Notes: generated by a model not told the origin, from the letters alone. Shown: positions 51,946 through 61,399, numbered from the stretch's first letter. The stretch: 64,000 nucleotides of DNA from an uncultured Mollicutes bacterium (GCA_900545015.1 UQXJ01000007.1:1-64000), one strand, 5' to 3'. Numbers and translations: made by a program.

Positions 51946-52195
51946 ACTTTACATATTTTGGTGAAAAATAAAGATCATTATTGGCAGTAATATGTCCTAC
52001 ATTTTTGTTGTTAAGATAAATATCACCACCATCACTTATATATCCTGCTTTAAACTTTTCAATATAAATTTCGCCGTCTTCTTTTAAGATAGCAAATCTT
52101 TTATTGCTTATATAGATAACTCCGTCTCTATTTACATAGCCAACTATTTCATCACCTATCAAAACATTTTTGTTAAAGCATTCAATAAAAAGCAT
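51944..52195 (-). CDS. Small beta-repeat protein of unknown function (83 aa)
   Basis: Not recognised as a named family. The sequence is a series of about four beta-hairpin repeats of roughly 15-17 residues with the pattern xGYVxxDGxIYIxNK: VGYVNRDGVIYISNK, ILKEDGEIYIEKF, AGYISDGGDIYLNNK, VGHITANNDLYF. No signal peptide or transmembrane segment. It follows ispE by two bases at the end of the ten-gene rpmH operon, and its stop merges with a terminator, so it is very likely expressed. Confidence 0.65.
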   Translation of the reverse strand: MLFIECFNKNVLIGDEIVGYVNRDGVIYISNKRFAILKEDGEIYIEKFKAGYISDGGDIYLNNKNVGHITANNDLYFSPKYVK

Positions 52196-52197
52196 AA

Positions 52198-53055
52198 TTA
52201 ACTCCTTAAAAATTTAGTGAGCGCAACTTGGTAATTGCCTTTCGAATATTTCTTTTCAGCGTTTTTGAGTAATTTAATATCCGTAGATAAAGCAAATACA
52301 CAACTTCCTGCTCCACTCATTTTAACACATTTAAAACCATCTGCTTTTAAACTTTCGATTACAGTTTTAACTTCAGGTAATAATTCGATTGCTGGTTTTT
52401 CTAATGAGTTGAATACTTTTTGTCCTAATCCTTCGATATCATTAGCTTCATAAAGTTTAATAATTTCATTAATATCACCATGCTCAACTTCACCAATTTT
52501 ATCAGCTTTAGCAAAAACTTCTTTTGTTGATAAACCATCAAGAGGTTTAACAAGAAGAACTCCACAATCTAATGTGTGATCAATAAACTCTAATACTTCG
52601 CCTTTTCTTTTAAGAAGAGTTGGCTTATTGAAAATTGACCAAGGAACATCACTACCGATTTTAATTGCTAAATCAATTAATTCTTCATCAGTAGGTTTAA
52701 TATTTTCAATTTTAAGAATAGCTTTTAGTGCTGCTGCAGCGTCTGCACTGCCACCTCCTAGACCAGCTTGTAAGAAAATATTTTTATGTATATTTACAAT
52801 AAATCTATCCTTAAAACCATATTTCGCTCTAGCAGCATCAATAATTTGATGGACAAGATTGTATTTTGTGACTTTTAAAGAATAATCATCGCAAGTTACA
52901 AAGTCATCGATTGCGCCTTTTGCAGCTTTACTAATTTCTAGTGAATCATGTAATTCAATAGGTAGCATGATTGTTTCAAGATTATGGTAGCCATCATCTC
53001 TTAAATCTTTGATATCTAAAGATAAATTAATCTTCGCGTACGCTTTTTCTATCAT
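52198..53055 (-). CDS. ispE: 4-diphosphocytidyl-2-C-methyl-D-erythritol kinase
   Basis: GHMP kinase of the non-mevalonate (MEP) isoprenoid pathway. 285 residues: AYAKINLSLDIKDLRDDGYHNLETIM at the start, ATP loop LQAGLGGGSADAAAAL, KIGSDVPWSI, and the C-terminal MSGAGSCVFAL. It shows that the organism makes isoprenoids by the MEP route. It lies ten bases after rsmA, a common Bacillota arrangement. Confidence 0.96.
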   Translation of the reverse strand: MIEKAYAKINLSLDIKDLRDDGYHNLETIMLPIELHDSLEISKAAKGAIDDFVTCDDYSLKVTKYNLVHQIIDAARAKYGFKDRFIVNIHKNIFLQAGLGGGSADAAAALKAILKIENIKPTDEELIDLAIKIGSDVPWSIFNKPTLLKRKGEVLEFIDHTLDCGVLLVKPLDGLSTKEVFAKADKIGEVEHGDINEIIKLYEANDIEGLGQKVFNSLEKPAIELLPEVKTVIESLKADGFKCVKMSGAGSCVFALSTDIKLLKNAEKKYSKGNYQVALTKFLRS

Positions 53056-53065
53056 AATGCACCTA

Positions 53066-53887
53066 TTATAAATTAATTAAATTGTTATTCAATAAGGAAG
53101 TTGTAAGTGTAACGAAATCATTTACACTTAATTCTTCTGCTCTAGATGTTAACGATAATCCCATGTTTTTAAGTATGTTAATTAGAGTCTCTTTTTCTTT
53201 AATAACACAAGATAAATTGTTGATTATTGTTTTTCTTCTATTTGAAAAACATATCTTTGCAATCTTATAAACTAATTTTACAAATTTCATATCTCTAGCA
53301 TCTTTTTTAGTAAGACTAAAAACAATCGATTCAACAGTAGGTTGAGGAAAGAAATTTTCTTTTGAAACAGTTGTTACTTCTTTAACTTCGAATAAATAAT
53401 CAAGAACAACATTAATTGCATTATAATCTTTTCCTTTTAAAGCAGTAAAACGCTTAAAGCATTCTTTTTGCACCATAAAGACTGCTTTTTCTAAGCGTTC
53501 AAACTCTAAAGTTACAAAACTAACAATTTCAGTTGTCATATAATAAGGCAAATTTCCTGAGACTTTTGTTGCAGAAAAATCTTTAAATTTAACAATGTTA
53601 TTTTTAACGACTGTTACACCTTTGTCAGCATAAGATTTATTTAAAAAATCGACAAATTTTGAATCATATTCAACAACTGTTAAGTGTTCAGTTTTTTTAA
53701 CAAGCGTATCAGTTAAAGCTCCTAATCCAGGGCCTATTTCTAATACGATATCTTTTTCGTCTATGTTTAGTTCATCAATAATTTTATCAACAACTTTTTG
53801 ATTAATTAAAAAGTTTTGGCCTAATTCTTTTTTAGCATGTGAAGCATTTAATTTAAAGAAATCTATAATCTCATTTACTGTTAACAT
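53066..53887 (-). CDS. rsmA: 16S rRNA dimethyladenosine transferase RsmA/KsgA
   Basis: Dimethylates A1518 and A1519 in the 3' hairpin of 16S rRNA. 273 residues: KKELGQNFLINQKVVDKI, SAM motif VLEIGPGLGALTD, NNIVKF, catalytic GNLPYYMTTEI, and VQKECFKR followed by a helical C-terminal domain. It overlaps rnmV by 17 bases; the tatD-rnmV-rsmA order is conserved in Firmicutes. Confidence 0.97.
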   Translation of the reverse strand: MLTVNEIIDFFKLNASHAKKELGQNFLINQKVVDKIIDELNIDEKDIVLEIGPGLGALTDTLVKKTEHLTVVEYDSKFVDFLNKSYADKGVTVVKNNIVKFKDFSATKVSGNLPYYMTTEIVSFVTLEFERLEKAVFMVQKECFKRFTALKGKDYNAINVVLDYLFEVKEVTTVSKENFFPQPTVESIVFSLTKKDARDMKFVKLVYKIAKICFSNRRKTIINNLSCVIKEKETLINILKNMGLSLTSRAEELSVNDFVTLTTSLLNNNLINL

Positions 53888-54431
53888 CTTTTATAATCTC
53901 CTCTATTTCACTTTTTGAAATATTTAATAAATTAATCTTTTCAAGCATTCTTTTAGTGTTATTAAATCCAATATTTAATCTTTCACACATTAATTTTCGT
54001 AATTCTTTTGAGCTTTCTATTCCACTTAATCCTAAATCATATAAGTCATTAACGGAAAGATTTCCTTTTTTATGATTTTCGTTAGATTTTATATTTTTAA
54101 GCGAATTCAAAACCTCTTCTTTTGTAGATTCAGCCACCCCAACTTTATGATGCTTAATTGAAACTTCTTTTCGTACATAAGCATTTTTAACTTCAGGAAT
54201 TTCTTTATTTATTTTGTTTCTAATTTGTAATCCAGGATAATCTGGATCAGTCAAAACAATAATGTCTCTCTTTTTAATCACTTCTTTAAGATATTTAATA
54301 TCTTTTTCATTAATCGCTGAACCATTAACTTTATAAAAATCAGCGTCTAAAAAAGATGATAAAAAATCAATATCAGACTTGCCTTCGACAACAATTAAAT
54401 CACTTATTTTTTCTTTTGAAATTTTACACAT
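53871..54431 (-). CDS. rnmV: Ribonuclease M5
   Basis: Toprim nuclease that matures 5S rRNA. 186 residues: Toprim glutamate motif VVEGKSDIDFLSSFLDAD, the DxD motif VLTDPDYPGLQIR, and a C-terminal helical region (LCERLNIGFNNTKRMLEKINLLNIS) matching RNase M5 orthologues. It is coupled by overlaps to tatD upstream and rsmA downstream. Confidence 0.94.
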   Translation of the reverse strand: MCKISKEKISDLIVVEGKSDIDFLSSFLDADFYKVNGSAINEKDIKYLKEVIKKRDIIVLTDPDYPGLQIRNKINKEIPEVKNAYVRKEVSIKHHKVGVAESTKEEVLNSLKNIKSNENHKKGNLSVNDLYDLGLSGIESSKELRKLMCERLNIGFNNTKRMLEKINLLNISKSEIEEIIKDVNSK

Positions 54432-55212
54432 GGAAAGTTTTTATACTATTACTATATGAGATGTTTTTCATCTCTTCATAAGATATATTTAATAATTCAG
54501 CTGCGTATTTTACAGTTTCACAAATATATTTAGGTTCATTACTTTTTCCTCTATAAGGAACAGGCGCTAGATAAGGTGCATCAGTTTCAAAAACTATCTT
54601 ATCAAGAGGAATATTTTGAATAACTTCTTTTGTTACTCTACTATTTTTAAAAGTTAAGACACCGCCAAAAGCAATGACATATCCTTCTTTTATAAATAAT
54701 TCAGCCATTTCTTTGCTCCCAGAATAGCAATGCATTACGCCTGCATTATTGATTTTATGAATTTTAATAAAATCATAAAAATCTTGGACCGCATCTCGGC
54801 AATGTATAGAAACAGGTAAATTTAATTCATTAGCTAAATTAATTTGTTCTAAAAGCATCTTCTTTTGTTTTTCTTTTATTGGTTCGTCTTTTTCCCAATA
54901 ATAATCTAGGCCAATTTCACCAATTGCTTTAATATATTCTTTATTTTTTAAATAAAGTTCTCTTAATTTATTAATTGTTGGCTCATCAGAATCAAGTAAT
55001 TTATATCCTTTGTGTTCCGTAGGAATAACACCAATTGCAGCATAAACAAAATCATATTTTTTTGCGATTTCAACTGCTAAAATCGAGCTCTTCAAATCAT
55101 ACCCAACACACAAAAATTTAGTGACTCCATTTTCTTTAGCTTCAGTAATATATTTATCTAAATTTTTATAAAGAGTTTCATCATTAAGATGAATATGTGT
55201 ATCAAAAATCAT
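54424..55212 (-). CDS. tatD: TatD-family metal-dependent DNase
   Basis: 262-residue amidohydrolase-fold nuclease: metal ligands in FDTHIHLND, KAIGEIGLDYYW, LPVSIHCRDA, GVMHCYSGS and the late FETDAPYLAP. Closest to the YabD/YcfH subgroup; acts on DNA 3' ends or mismatched D-amino acids in relatives. Lies one base from mnmE and overlaps rnmV by eight. Confidence 0.95.
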   Translation of the reverse strand: MIFDTHIHLNDETLYKNLDKYITEAKENGVTKFLCVGYDLKSSILAVEIAKKYDFVYAAIGVIPTEHKGYKLLDSDEPTINKLRELYLKNKEYIKAIGEIGLDYYWEKDEPIKEKQKKMLLEQINLANELNLPVSIHCRDAVQDFYDFIKIHKINNAGVMHCYSGSKEMAELFIKEGYVIAFGGVLTFKNSRVTKEVIQNIPLDKIVFETDAPYLAPVPYRGKSNEPKYICETVKYAAELLNISYEEMKNISYSNSIKTFHV

Positions 55213-55213
55213 T

Positions 55214-56542
55214 TTATTTTCCTACACAAAATCTTGAGAAAATTTCTTTTGCAATATCAAAATCACAATCTTCTCCAGTTAATGACAATACTTTAAGATA
55301 TGTTTCACGTAATTTTGAATTAATAATATCGATTGGAAGTTCTTGTTTTACATCAAATAAAATTGATTCCAAAGAATCTTTAACACTCTTCAAAATACCA
55401 AGATCTCTTGTGTTAGCAATTGATGGATTATCATAATTTTCTTTCTTTAAATCAAGTAAATTTAAGATTGCTTCTTTTAAAGGTTCAATATCTTTTTTAA
55501 GAGCACTTACATATACACATTTTTTATCTTTATTATATGTATTTTTATCTTTTTTATTATAGACAACGATTGTTTTTTTATTTTTCACTAAATCTAAAAT
55601 TTCTTTATCTTCATCATCGAGATTTTCACTATCAAAAACAGCTAAAACAATATCACTCTTTTTAAGTAATTTTATACTTTTATCAATGCCAATTTTTTCA
55701 ACTGTATCATCAGATTCTCTAATTCCAGCAGTGTCATAAAGGTTACAAACAATTCCGTTTAAATTGATTTTCCCTTCAACAACATCACGTGTAGTTCCTT
55801 TGATATCAGTAACAATTGCTTTATCTTCTTTAATTAATGCATTTAAAATTGAAGATTTACCAACGTTTGGTTTACCAACAATCGCAATATTAATACCATC
55901 TTTAATAATGTTTCCTTTAACACCGTTTTTAATTAATTCTTTAATATAATTGATATTTTTATTACAAATTTCGACTATTTTTTCGTTATTTGCTTCTTCA
56001 ATATCTGTATATTCAGGATAATCTATATTAACTTCAATTAAACTTAAAAGGTCACCTAAATCCTTTTTTATAGGTGTAACTAATTTAGATGTATCACCCT
56101 TTAAAGCCATGAGAGATAGTTTTTTACTTTCTTCAGTTTCGGCATTAATAAGATCATTAATTGATTCAGCTTGCATGAGGTTCATTTTTCCATGAAGATA
56201 AGCTCTGCTTGTAAATTCTCCTCCAGTTGCAAGTCTTGCACCATTTTTTAAAGCAACTTCAATAATTTTATTAAAAATTAAAGGGGAACCATGAGAAATA
56301 ATTTCAACGCTATCTTCACCAGTAAATGAGTGAGGATTTTTATAAGCAAGTAAAATTACTTCATCAATTAATTCATCTTCATCTTTAACAAATCCGTAAA
56401 TTATTGAACTTCTTTCTACTTTTGTTAAATCTTTTGTAAAGAATTTTGAAACAATAAAAAAACAATCGTCACCACTAAATCTAACGATAGATAACGCGCT
56501 TTTTAAAGGTGCAGTTGCTAGTGCGACGATTGTTTCGTTCAT
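55214..56542 (-). CDS. mnmE: tRNA modification GTPase MnmE
   Basis: With MnmG installs (carboxymethyl)aminomethyl groups on U34. 442 residues: folate-binding N-terminal domain (TIVALATAPLKSALSIVRFSG), helical domain with MNLMQAESINDLINAET, inserted G domain with P-loop GKPNVGKSSILN, DIKGTTRD, DTAG and NKKD, and a C-terminal FCVGK that carries the conserved catalytic cysteine (CIGK in most). mnmG is not in this window. Confidence 0.97.
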   Translation of the reverse strand: MNETIVALATAPLKSALSIVRFSGDDCFFIVSKFFTKDLTKVERSSIIYGFVKDEDELIDEVILLAYKNPHSFTGEDSVEIISHGSPLIFNKIIEVALKNGARLATGGEFTSRAYLHGKMNLMQAESINDLINAETEESKKLSLMALKGDTSKLVTPIKKDLGDLLSLIEVNIDYPEYTDIEEANNEKIVEICNKNINYIKELIKNGVKGNIIKDGINIAIVGKPNVGKSSILNALIKEDKAIVTDIKGTTRDVVEGKINLNGIVCNLYDTAGIRESDDTVEKIGIDKSIKLLKKSDIVLAVFDSENLDDEDKEILDLVKNKKTIVVYNKKDKNTYNKDKKCVYVSALKKDIEPLKEAILNLLDLKKENYDNPSIANTRDLGILKSVKDSLESILFDVKQELPIDIINSKLRETYLKVLSLTGEDCDFDIAKEIFSRFCVGK

Positions 56543-56547
56543 AAAAA

Positions 56548-57219
56548 TTATTCAGCGACTTCTGTATTATCAGCTGAAGTTTCGTTATTTTGAGTTTCTT
56601 CTTTGTTGTCAGTATCTACAAAACCAACAAATTTAACAACGATAGCTCTGTTTTTTCCATCACCAACTGATTCAGTTTTAATGCCTTTCCATGTTGAAAG
56701 AGCATTATGGACTTTCTTTCTTTCATCTGGTGTCATAGGATTTAATTTTACATCAACATGTGTTCTTAAAACTTCTTTAGCTGCCTTTTTTGCAATAAAG
56801 ATAACTTTGCTATATTTCTTATCTTTATAATTTCCAACATCTAAAAGAATTCTAAACTTCTTTCTGAAAGTTGTGGAAACAGCTAATTTTGTTAATTCAT
56901 TTAATGATTGAAGTGAACTTCCGTTATTTCCAATTAAAACAGAGTTATTATTTGTTTCGATTAAAATTTTAATAACATCATCTCTATAGAATGTTCTTAA
57001 ACTTGCATCTAAGCCTAAAGCATGGCAAACATCTTTAATATAGTTTTCTGCAAATTCAATGACATCACCAATTTCATCAACTGAAATAGTAACTTTTTTG
57101 ACAAATAATCCCTTTTTTTCTTCTTCTATTTTATAAATGATTTCTTCAGGAGCAACACCGAAATCTTTGCTTGCTTCTAAAAGACAATCTTCTAATGTTT
57201 TTGCTGTATATTTTTTCAT
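56548..57219 (-). CDS. jag: KhpB/Jag KH-R3H RNA-binding protein
   Basis: 223 residues: Jag-N domain (MKKYTAKTLEDCLLEASKDFGVAPEEI), a KH domain whose loop reads LIGNNGSSLQSLNELT (GxxG-like GNNG), and an R3H domain (NPMTPDERKKVHNALSTW). An acidic N/E/T-rich tail follows from about residue 200. KhpB partners KhpA in regulating division-related mRNAs in streptococci. Position after yidC is typical. Confidence 0.95.
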   Translation of the reverse strand: MKKYTAKTLEDCLLEASKDFGVAPEEIIYKIEEEKKGLFVKKVTISVDEIGDVIEFAENYIKDVCHALGLDASLRTFYRDDVIKILIETNNNSVLIGNNGSSLQSLNELTKLAVSTTFRKKFRILLDVGNYKDKKYSKVIFIAKKAAKEVLRTHVDVKLNPMTPDERKKVHNALSTWKGIKTESVGDGKNRAIVVKFVGFVDTDNKEETQNNETSADNTEVAE

Positions 57220-57222
57220 ATA

Positions 57223-59067
57223 TTAAGCACCCTTTCTATCACTGTTTTTCTTTGATTTTTCCATAAATATAATGTGTAAAAGAACACTTTGGAGAATACT
57301 AATAAGAGCACCCATTAACCAGTAAACACCCATAGCCGATGGTAAATTGAAGCCCATGAACACGATCATAATTGTCATTGCCCATTGAGTATATTTCATT
57401 GTTTTATTAGTTTCGTTTGTTGCAGCACTATTACCAGTTTTTGTAATAGTTTTCATTCTCTTCTTATTTAACCAATTAGGAATAAGCATTGAGCAAATTT
57501 GAGCAGCACTCATTAATAAAATTAATACTAATGCTGTCCACCAACCTGGATTTGCTGGCCATCCACTAACACTAGTTAACGCACCCCAAATTGTATCACT
57601 AAGTCTTAAGCCTAAAACAGCGTCTCTACTGAGTGAAGCACTACCTGTTAAAGCGTTCCAAACAGAGATAAATACAGGGAATTGAATAACAATAACAAGC
57701 ATTGATGCAAATGGATGCACTTTATTCTTTTTATATAAAGCCATTTGTGCAGATGCTAATTTTTGTTTTTCGTATTGATTTGTATTAGCGTTTGGATATT
57801 TTTGTTGTAATTTAGCAATTTCTGGTTGTAAGAAACTCATCTTTTGTTGAGAAATTGTTGATGGTAATGTGATAAGTAAGAATAAAATTCTAACAATCAA
57901 AGTTGTAAGAATAACAGCTAAGATTTGTCCGCCACCATTCATTCCAAAAGCATGTGATAAATTTTCAACTAAAGCTGAAATCGGATAAACAAATAATCCT
58001 TCAAGGAATCCGTGTTTTGTAAAAGCTTCACCCCATCCTTGATAGAAATCTTTTCCTTTTCCTTGAATTAAAACTGTATCATTAAGCGGATCGTTATTAA
58101 CATGTCCATAGAATCCATCATCCATAGTAATACATGTTTTAACTTGAGCAACTTTTTGAGTTAAAGTATTTTCATAAAGTGTTAAATATTTATCACTCAT
58201 TCCTTCATCACTATTTATTACATTATTTTTAATAATTTTATCATTCCATTTTTTAATGTTAACAAATCTATCATTAGCATCTGATTCACTGTAGAATTTT
58301 GTGCTTCCAAAGTTAGCAAAAAGTGATCTATTTCTTCCTAAATAAGTAATAGAATCTTTTTCACCTTCACCATTAAGCATTTTATTTAATAATGCTTCGT
58401 TAGTTGTATCTTTTTTGAATTCTTTATAATCTTCATAAGTGTAACCATAAACATCTTGATATGTTAAAGATTCTTTAGTTTTACCTTTAAAATATCCAGT
58501 TGTTGATGTTGCATTATTAATTACAGCATCAATTACTTTATTTTCTAAAAAATTAAAGTATGAAAAAGATGGTACCGAGATACCATTTGAAGATGCGGTA
58601 GAAATTAAATTTGAAGTAAATTCAGAAAAGCCGAAAACATAAGATGTATTTTTTGTTGCATTTGTTGAACTATCAATAATACCATTAATAAGTTCAATCT
58701 TAACTGGCTTAATTGTCTTTAAATTTGAATTAAAAGTATTAAAAACAGCACCATTAAATGCTGTTTCATCATTTGCACACTTAACAGAAACGTATTTATT
58801 TTCTGCTTCACTATAAAACGAGACACTTAAATTTGATTTTGAACGACTTGCTTCGTTAAATCCTTCTGTCTTAGTTGCAAATGTATCAAGAATATAATCA
58901 ATTCCATCACTTTCATTTTCAAAGAATCTAGTATTTAAGCCATCATAGCCAAACATATAGTTAGCTGTATCAGCTTCAGAACAAAATGAGTTACAGCTAG
59001 ATAAGGCAAATGCACTAAAAATCACAGCTGCAATTCCTAAAAATTTGTTTCTTTTCTTTTTATCCAT
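57223..59067 (-). CDS. yidC: YidC/Oxa1 membrane insertase with large extracytoplasmic domain
   Basis: 614 residues, about twice the size of usual Gram-positive YidC proteins. Residues 1-25 are a lipoprotein signal with lipobox LSSC, 26 to about 350 an outward-facing region unlike the P1 domain of Gram-negative YidC as far as I can tell, and about 353-614 the insertase core: the first core helix with the conserved arginine in TLIVRILFLLITLP, a cytoplasmic hairpin (QPEIAKLQQKYPNAN), then four more helices. Starts directly after the rnpA TGA. Confidence 0.93.
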   Translation of the reverse strand: MDKKKRNKFLGIAAVIFSAFALSSCNSFCSEADTANYMFGYDGLNTRFFENESDGIDYILDTFATKTEGFNEASRSKSNLSVSFYSEAENKYVSVKCANDETAFNGAVFNTFNSNLKTIKPVKIELINGIIDSSTNATKNTSYVFGFSEFTSNLISTASSNGISVPSFSYFNFLENKVIDAVINNATSTTGYFKGKTKESLTYQDVYGYTYEDYKEFKKDTTNEALLNKMLNGEGEKDSITYLGRNRSLFANFGSTKFYSESDANDRFVNIKKWNDKIIKNNVINSDEGMSDKYLTLYENTLTQKVAQVKTCITMDDGFYGHVNNDPLNDTVLIQGKGKDFYQGWGEAFTKHGFLEGLFVYPISALVENLSHAFGMNGGGQILAVILTTLIVRILFLLITLPSTISQQKMSFLQPEIAKLQQKYPNANTNQYEKQKLASAQMALYKKNKVHPFASMLVIVIQFPVFISVWNALTGSASLSRDAVLGLRLSDTIWGALTSVSGWPANPGWWTALVLILLMSAAQICSMLIPNWLNKKRMKTITKTGNSAATNETNKTMKYTQWAMTIMIVFMGFNLPSAMGVYWLMGALISILQSVLLHIIFMEKSKKNSDRKGA

Positions 59068-59400
59068 TCAATTCTCCTTAATAGAATTAATTAAATTAAC
59101 GAGTAAATCTTTATTTTTATTGAATTCATCAACACTGTATTTTTTATTAATAACTATAATGAAATCTTTACTAACATTTTTATACTCTAAACACGAGTCT
59201 ACAATTGCTCGTACTTGTCTTTTGATTTTAACTCTTGTTACTGCATTACCATTCTTTTTAGTAACTAGTAATCCTACTCTAGAATATCCAAAATCGTTTT
59301 TACGAAAATATACAGTATAAATTTCGTTTCTTTTAAAGTTTCGTAAATCTAAAATTTCTTTAAATTCTCTATATTTTTTTACTCGATTAATTTCTTTCAT
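59068..59400 (-). CDS. rnpA: Ribonuclease P protein component
   Basis: 110-residue RNase P protein: KKYREFKEILDLRNFKRNEIYTVYFRKN, then FGYSRVGLLVTKKNGNAVTRVKIKRQVRAIV, which holds the conserved RNR-type RNA-binding helix (here VKIKRQVR), and KDFIIVINKKY. Ends in TGA. Its ATG overlaps the rpmH stop by one base. Confidence 0.95.
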   Translation of the reverse strand: MKEINRVKKYREFKEILDLRNFKRNEIYTVYFRKNDFGYSRVGLLVTKKNGNAVTRVKIKRQVRAIVDSCLEYKNVSKDFIIVINKKYSVDEFNKNKDLLVNLINSIKEN

Positions 59401-59549
59401 TACTTAGTTCTTGTGTTAACTGTTAAGACTTTTCTTCCTTTTTTTCTTCTTAGAGCAAGTACTTTTCTTCCGTGTCCAGTTGCCATTCTAGCTCTGAATC
59501 CATGTACTCTAGCTTTGTGTAATTTACTTGGTTGGTATGTTCTTTTCAT
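59400..59549 (-). CDS. rpmH: Large-subunit ribosomal protein bL34
   Basis: 49 codons too short for a long-ORF scan but unmistakable: [20 protein letters not shown], then [20 protein letters not shown] and a C-terminal VNTRTK. AGGAGG lies eight bases upstream of ATG 59549. First gene of the minus-strand operon leading away from the origin. Confidence 0.97.
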   Translation of the reverse strand: MKRTYQPSKLHKARVHGFRARMATGHGRKVLALRRKKGRKVLTVNTRTK

Positions 59550-59579
59550 AATATAATCCTCCTAAAATATGCAAATGAA

Positions 59580-59609
59580 ATTATATATGTATATATACAT
59601 ATAAGTCAA
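59580..59609 (-). promoter_or_regulatory. rpmH operon promoter with palindromic spacer
   Basis: Minus strand: TTGACT (59609-59604), 18-base spacer, TATAAT (59585-59580). A perfect 20-bp palindrome with half-site TATATGTATA occupies 59584-59603, exactly the spacer. Confidence 0.65.
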
Positions 59610-59677
59610 TAAATTATACTTTTCCATAAAATTTTGAGCAAATGTTTTAAATAAAATTTGTTATTTGATTTTATAAT

Positions 59678-59944
59678 TTATCAACAATCACTTTTAAAAG
59701 TTTTCCCCACATCAACATATGTGTATATAGCAAAATTTCTCCTTGTAGAAAAGATGTTAGAAGTATTGATTTATAAAAGAATTTTCGATGTGGAATTAAA
59801 AATATTTGTGGAAAACTTTTTATACTTTTCCACATTATCAACATTGATAAGTTTATATACACAAGTTTTACACATTGCATTATGTGGATAAGTTAAAATA
59901 TACGACTATAATCAGTATAATTAAATAGTTTTCAATGTGGAAAA
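59678..59944. other. oriC: Origin of replication, DnaA-box cluster upstream of dnaA
   Basis: The gene-free stretch 59,550-60,011 holds a perfect DnaA box TGTGGATAA (59883-59891) and close matches TGTGGAAAA (59807-59815, 59936-59944), TTTTCCACA (59826-59834), TTTTCCCCA (59701-59709) and TTATCAACA (59678-59686). Together with rpmH on one side and dnaA on the other, this is the upstream half of a Bacillus-type origin. Confidence 0.9.
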
Positions 59945-59973
59945 CTTTTTATAAGGTCTTTCTTCGTTTTTAT

Positions 59974-60002
59974 TTGACATCTTTTGCGATAAAATATATA
60001 AG
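59974..60002 (+). promoter_or_regulatory. Proximal dnaA promoter
   Basis: TTGACA (59974-59979), 17-base spacer, TATAAG (59997-60002); TATATA two bases earlier is an alternative. Either would leave a leader of only a few bases before ATG 60012, although upstream TATAAT elements near 59907-59920 could give longer transcripts that include the AAGG ribosome site. Confidence 0.45.
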
Positions 60003-60011
60003 GTATATTTT

Positions 60012-61367
60012 ATGAACGAAACATCTTTAACACAGAACTATATTTTACGGAGCAAAGTATTAGATAAAATTTCTAAAAAAATCGATAAGCAAACATTTGA
60101 TACTTTTCTCAAAAACACGAAAATTTATAGCATGGATAATGAAAATGTCATTATTTCGTGTGATTCAATTTTATCAAAAGCAATTTTGAACGATAAATTT
60201 GCTAAAGAAATCGAAGATTTAATTCAAATCGAAACAGGTAATAAATACATTGTTGTTTTTAACGTTGAATCAGAATTAATTAATTCAAGCAAACCTAAAG
60301 AAGAATATTCATCTTCATTCTTTCAAAATTCAATAATTCAACCTGAATTTACTTTTGATAATTTTGTTGTTGGACCAAGTAATTCTGAAGCTCAAAAAGC
60401 ATCATTAATTGTTGCTTCGACTCCAGGATCAATGTTCCAAACTTTATTTATTTATGGTGGTAGTGGACTTGGAAAAACTCACTTATTAAACGCTATCGGA
60501 AATTATATAAAGCAAGCTACACCAGAGAAAAAAGTTCTCTATACAAGCAGTCAAGATTTCTTAAATGAATACCTCGATTATGTAAATGGAGATAACAAAA
60601 AAGAACAGCTTTTTAAATTCTTAAAGCAATTTGATGTTTTACTTATAGACGACATTCAAATGCTTAAAGATAAGCGCAAAACTCAAGAATTTTTCTTTAA
60701 TATCTACGAAGATTTTAGGCAAAATCGTAAACAAGTTTGTATTACAAGTGATAAGTTGCCTGGCGAACTCGATGGTATTGATACACGTATTATTACCCGT
60801 TTTACAAGTGGTTTAAGTGTTCCAGTACATCAACCAGATTCAGCAACTTGTAAAGAAATTTTAAAGAAAAAAATCCAAGCTAGTGGCATTAGTTTATCTC
60901 AGTATGACGATGATGTTTTGGACTTCATGGCAGATAAATTTAAAGACTCAATTAGAAGCTTAGAAGGCGCATTATTAAGATTAAATTTCTATGCTTCATT
61001 TAGCCACGCTGAGCATATTGATTTACCACTTTGTTGTGAGGCCTTAGGAACAATAATTGATGTTAAAAACGCTAATAAAGTTCTCACTGAACAACAAATT
61101 TTATCAACAGTCGCTAAATATTATGATTTAAGTGTTGCTCAAATTACCGGAAAAATTAAAACAGCAAACATTATGCTTCCTCGACATATCGCAATTTATT
61201 TAATTAGAGATATGCTCGACATGCCACTTAAAAAAATAGGTAAAGTTTTCTCAAATAGAGATCACTCAACCATTATGCATAGTGTGGATAAAATCCAAGA
61301 AATGTTGAAAACAGATAAACAACTTCAAGAAGCAATCGATGATATAAAAAGTCGATTACAATCGTAA
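60012..61367 (+). CDS. dnaA: Chromosomal replication initiator DnaA
   Basis: 451 residues: domain I (1 to about 80), a short linker, AAA+ domain III with Walker A IYGGSGLGKTHLLNAIGN and Walker B VLLIDDIQ, and DNA-binding domain IV with the signature VFSNRDHSTIMHSVDKIQ. Flanked on both sides by DnaA boxes, so probably autoregulated by its own product. Confidence 0.98.
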   Translation: MNETSLTQNYILRSKVLDKISKKIDKQTFDTFLKNTKIYSMDNENVIISCDSILSKAILNDKFAKEIEDLIQIETGNKYIVVFNVESELINSSKPKEEYSSSFFQNSIIQPEFTFDNFVVGPSNSEAQKASLIVASTPGSMFQTLFIYGGSGLGKTHLLNAIGNYIKQATPEKKVLYTSSQDFLNEYLDYVNGDNKKEQLFKFLKQFDVLLIDDIQMLKDKRKTQEFFFNIYEDFRQNRKQVCITSDKLPGELDGIDTRIITRFTSGLSVPVHQPDSATCKEILKKKIQASGISLSQYDDDVLDFMADKFKDSIRSLEGALLRLNFYASFSHAEHIDLPLCCEALGTIIDVKNANKVLTEQQILSTVAKYYDLSVAQITGKIKTANIMLPRHIAIYLIRDMLDMPLKKIGKVFSNRDHSTIMHSVDKIQEMLKTDKQLQEAIDDIKSRLQS

Positions 61368-61399
61368 AATTTTATAAAAATAAGTATCAAAAAAGTGTC

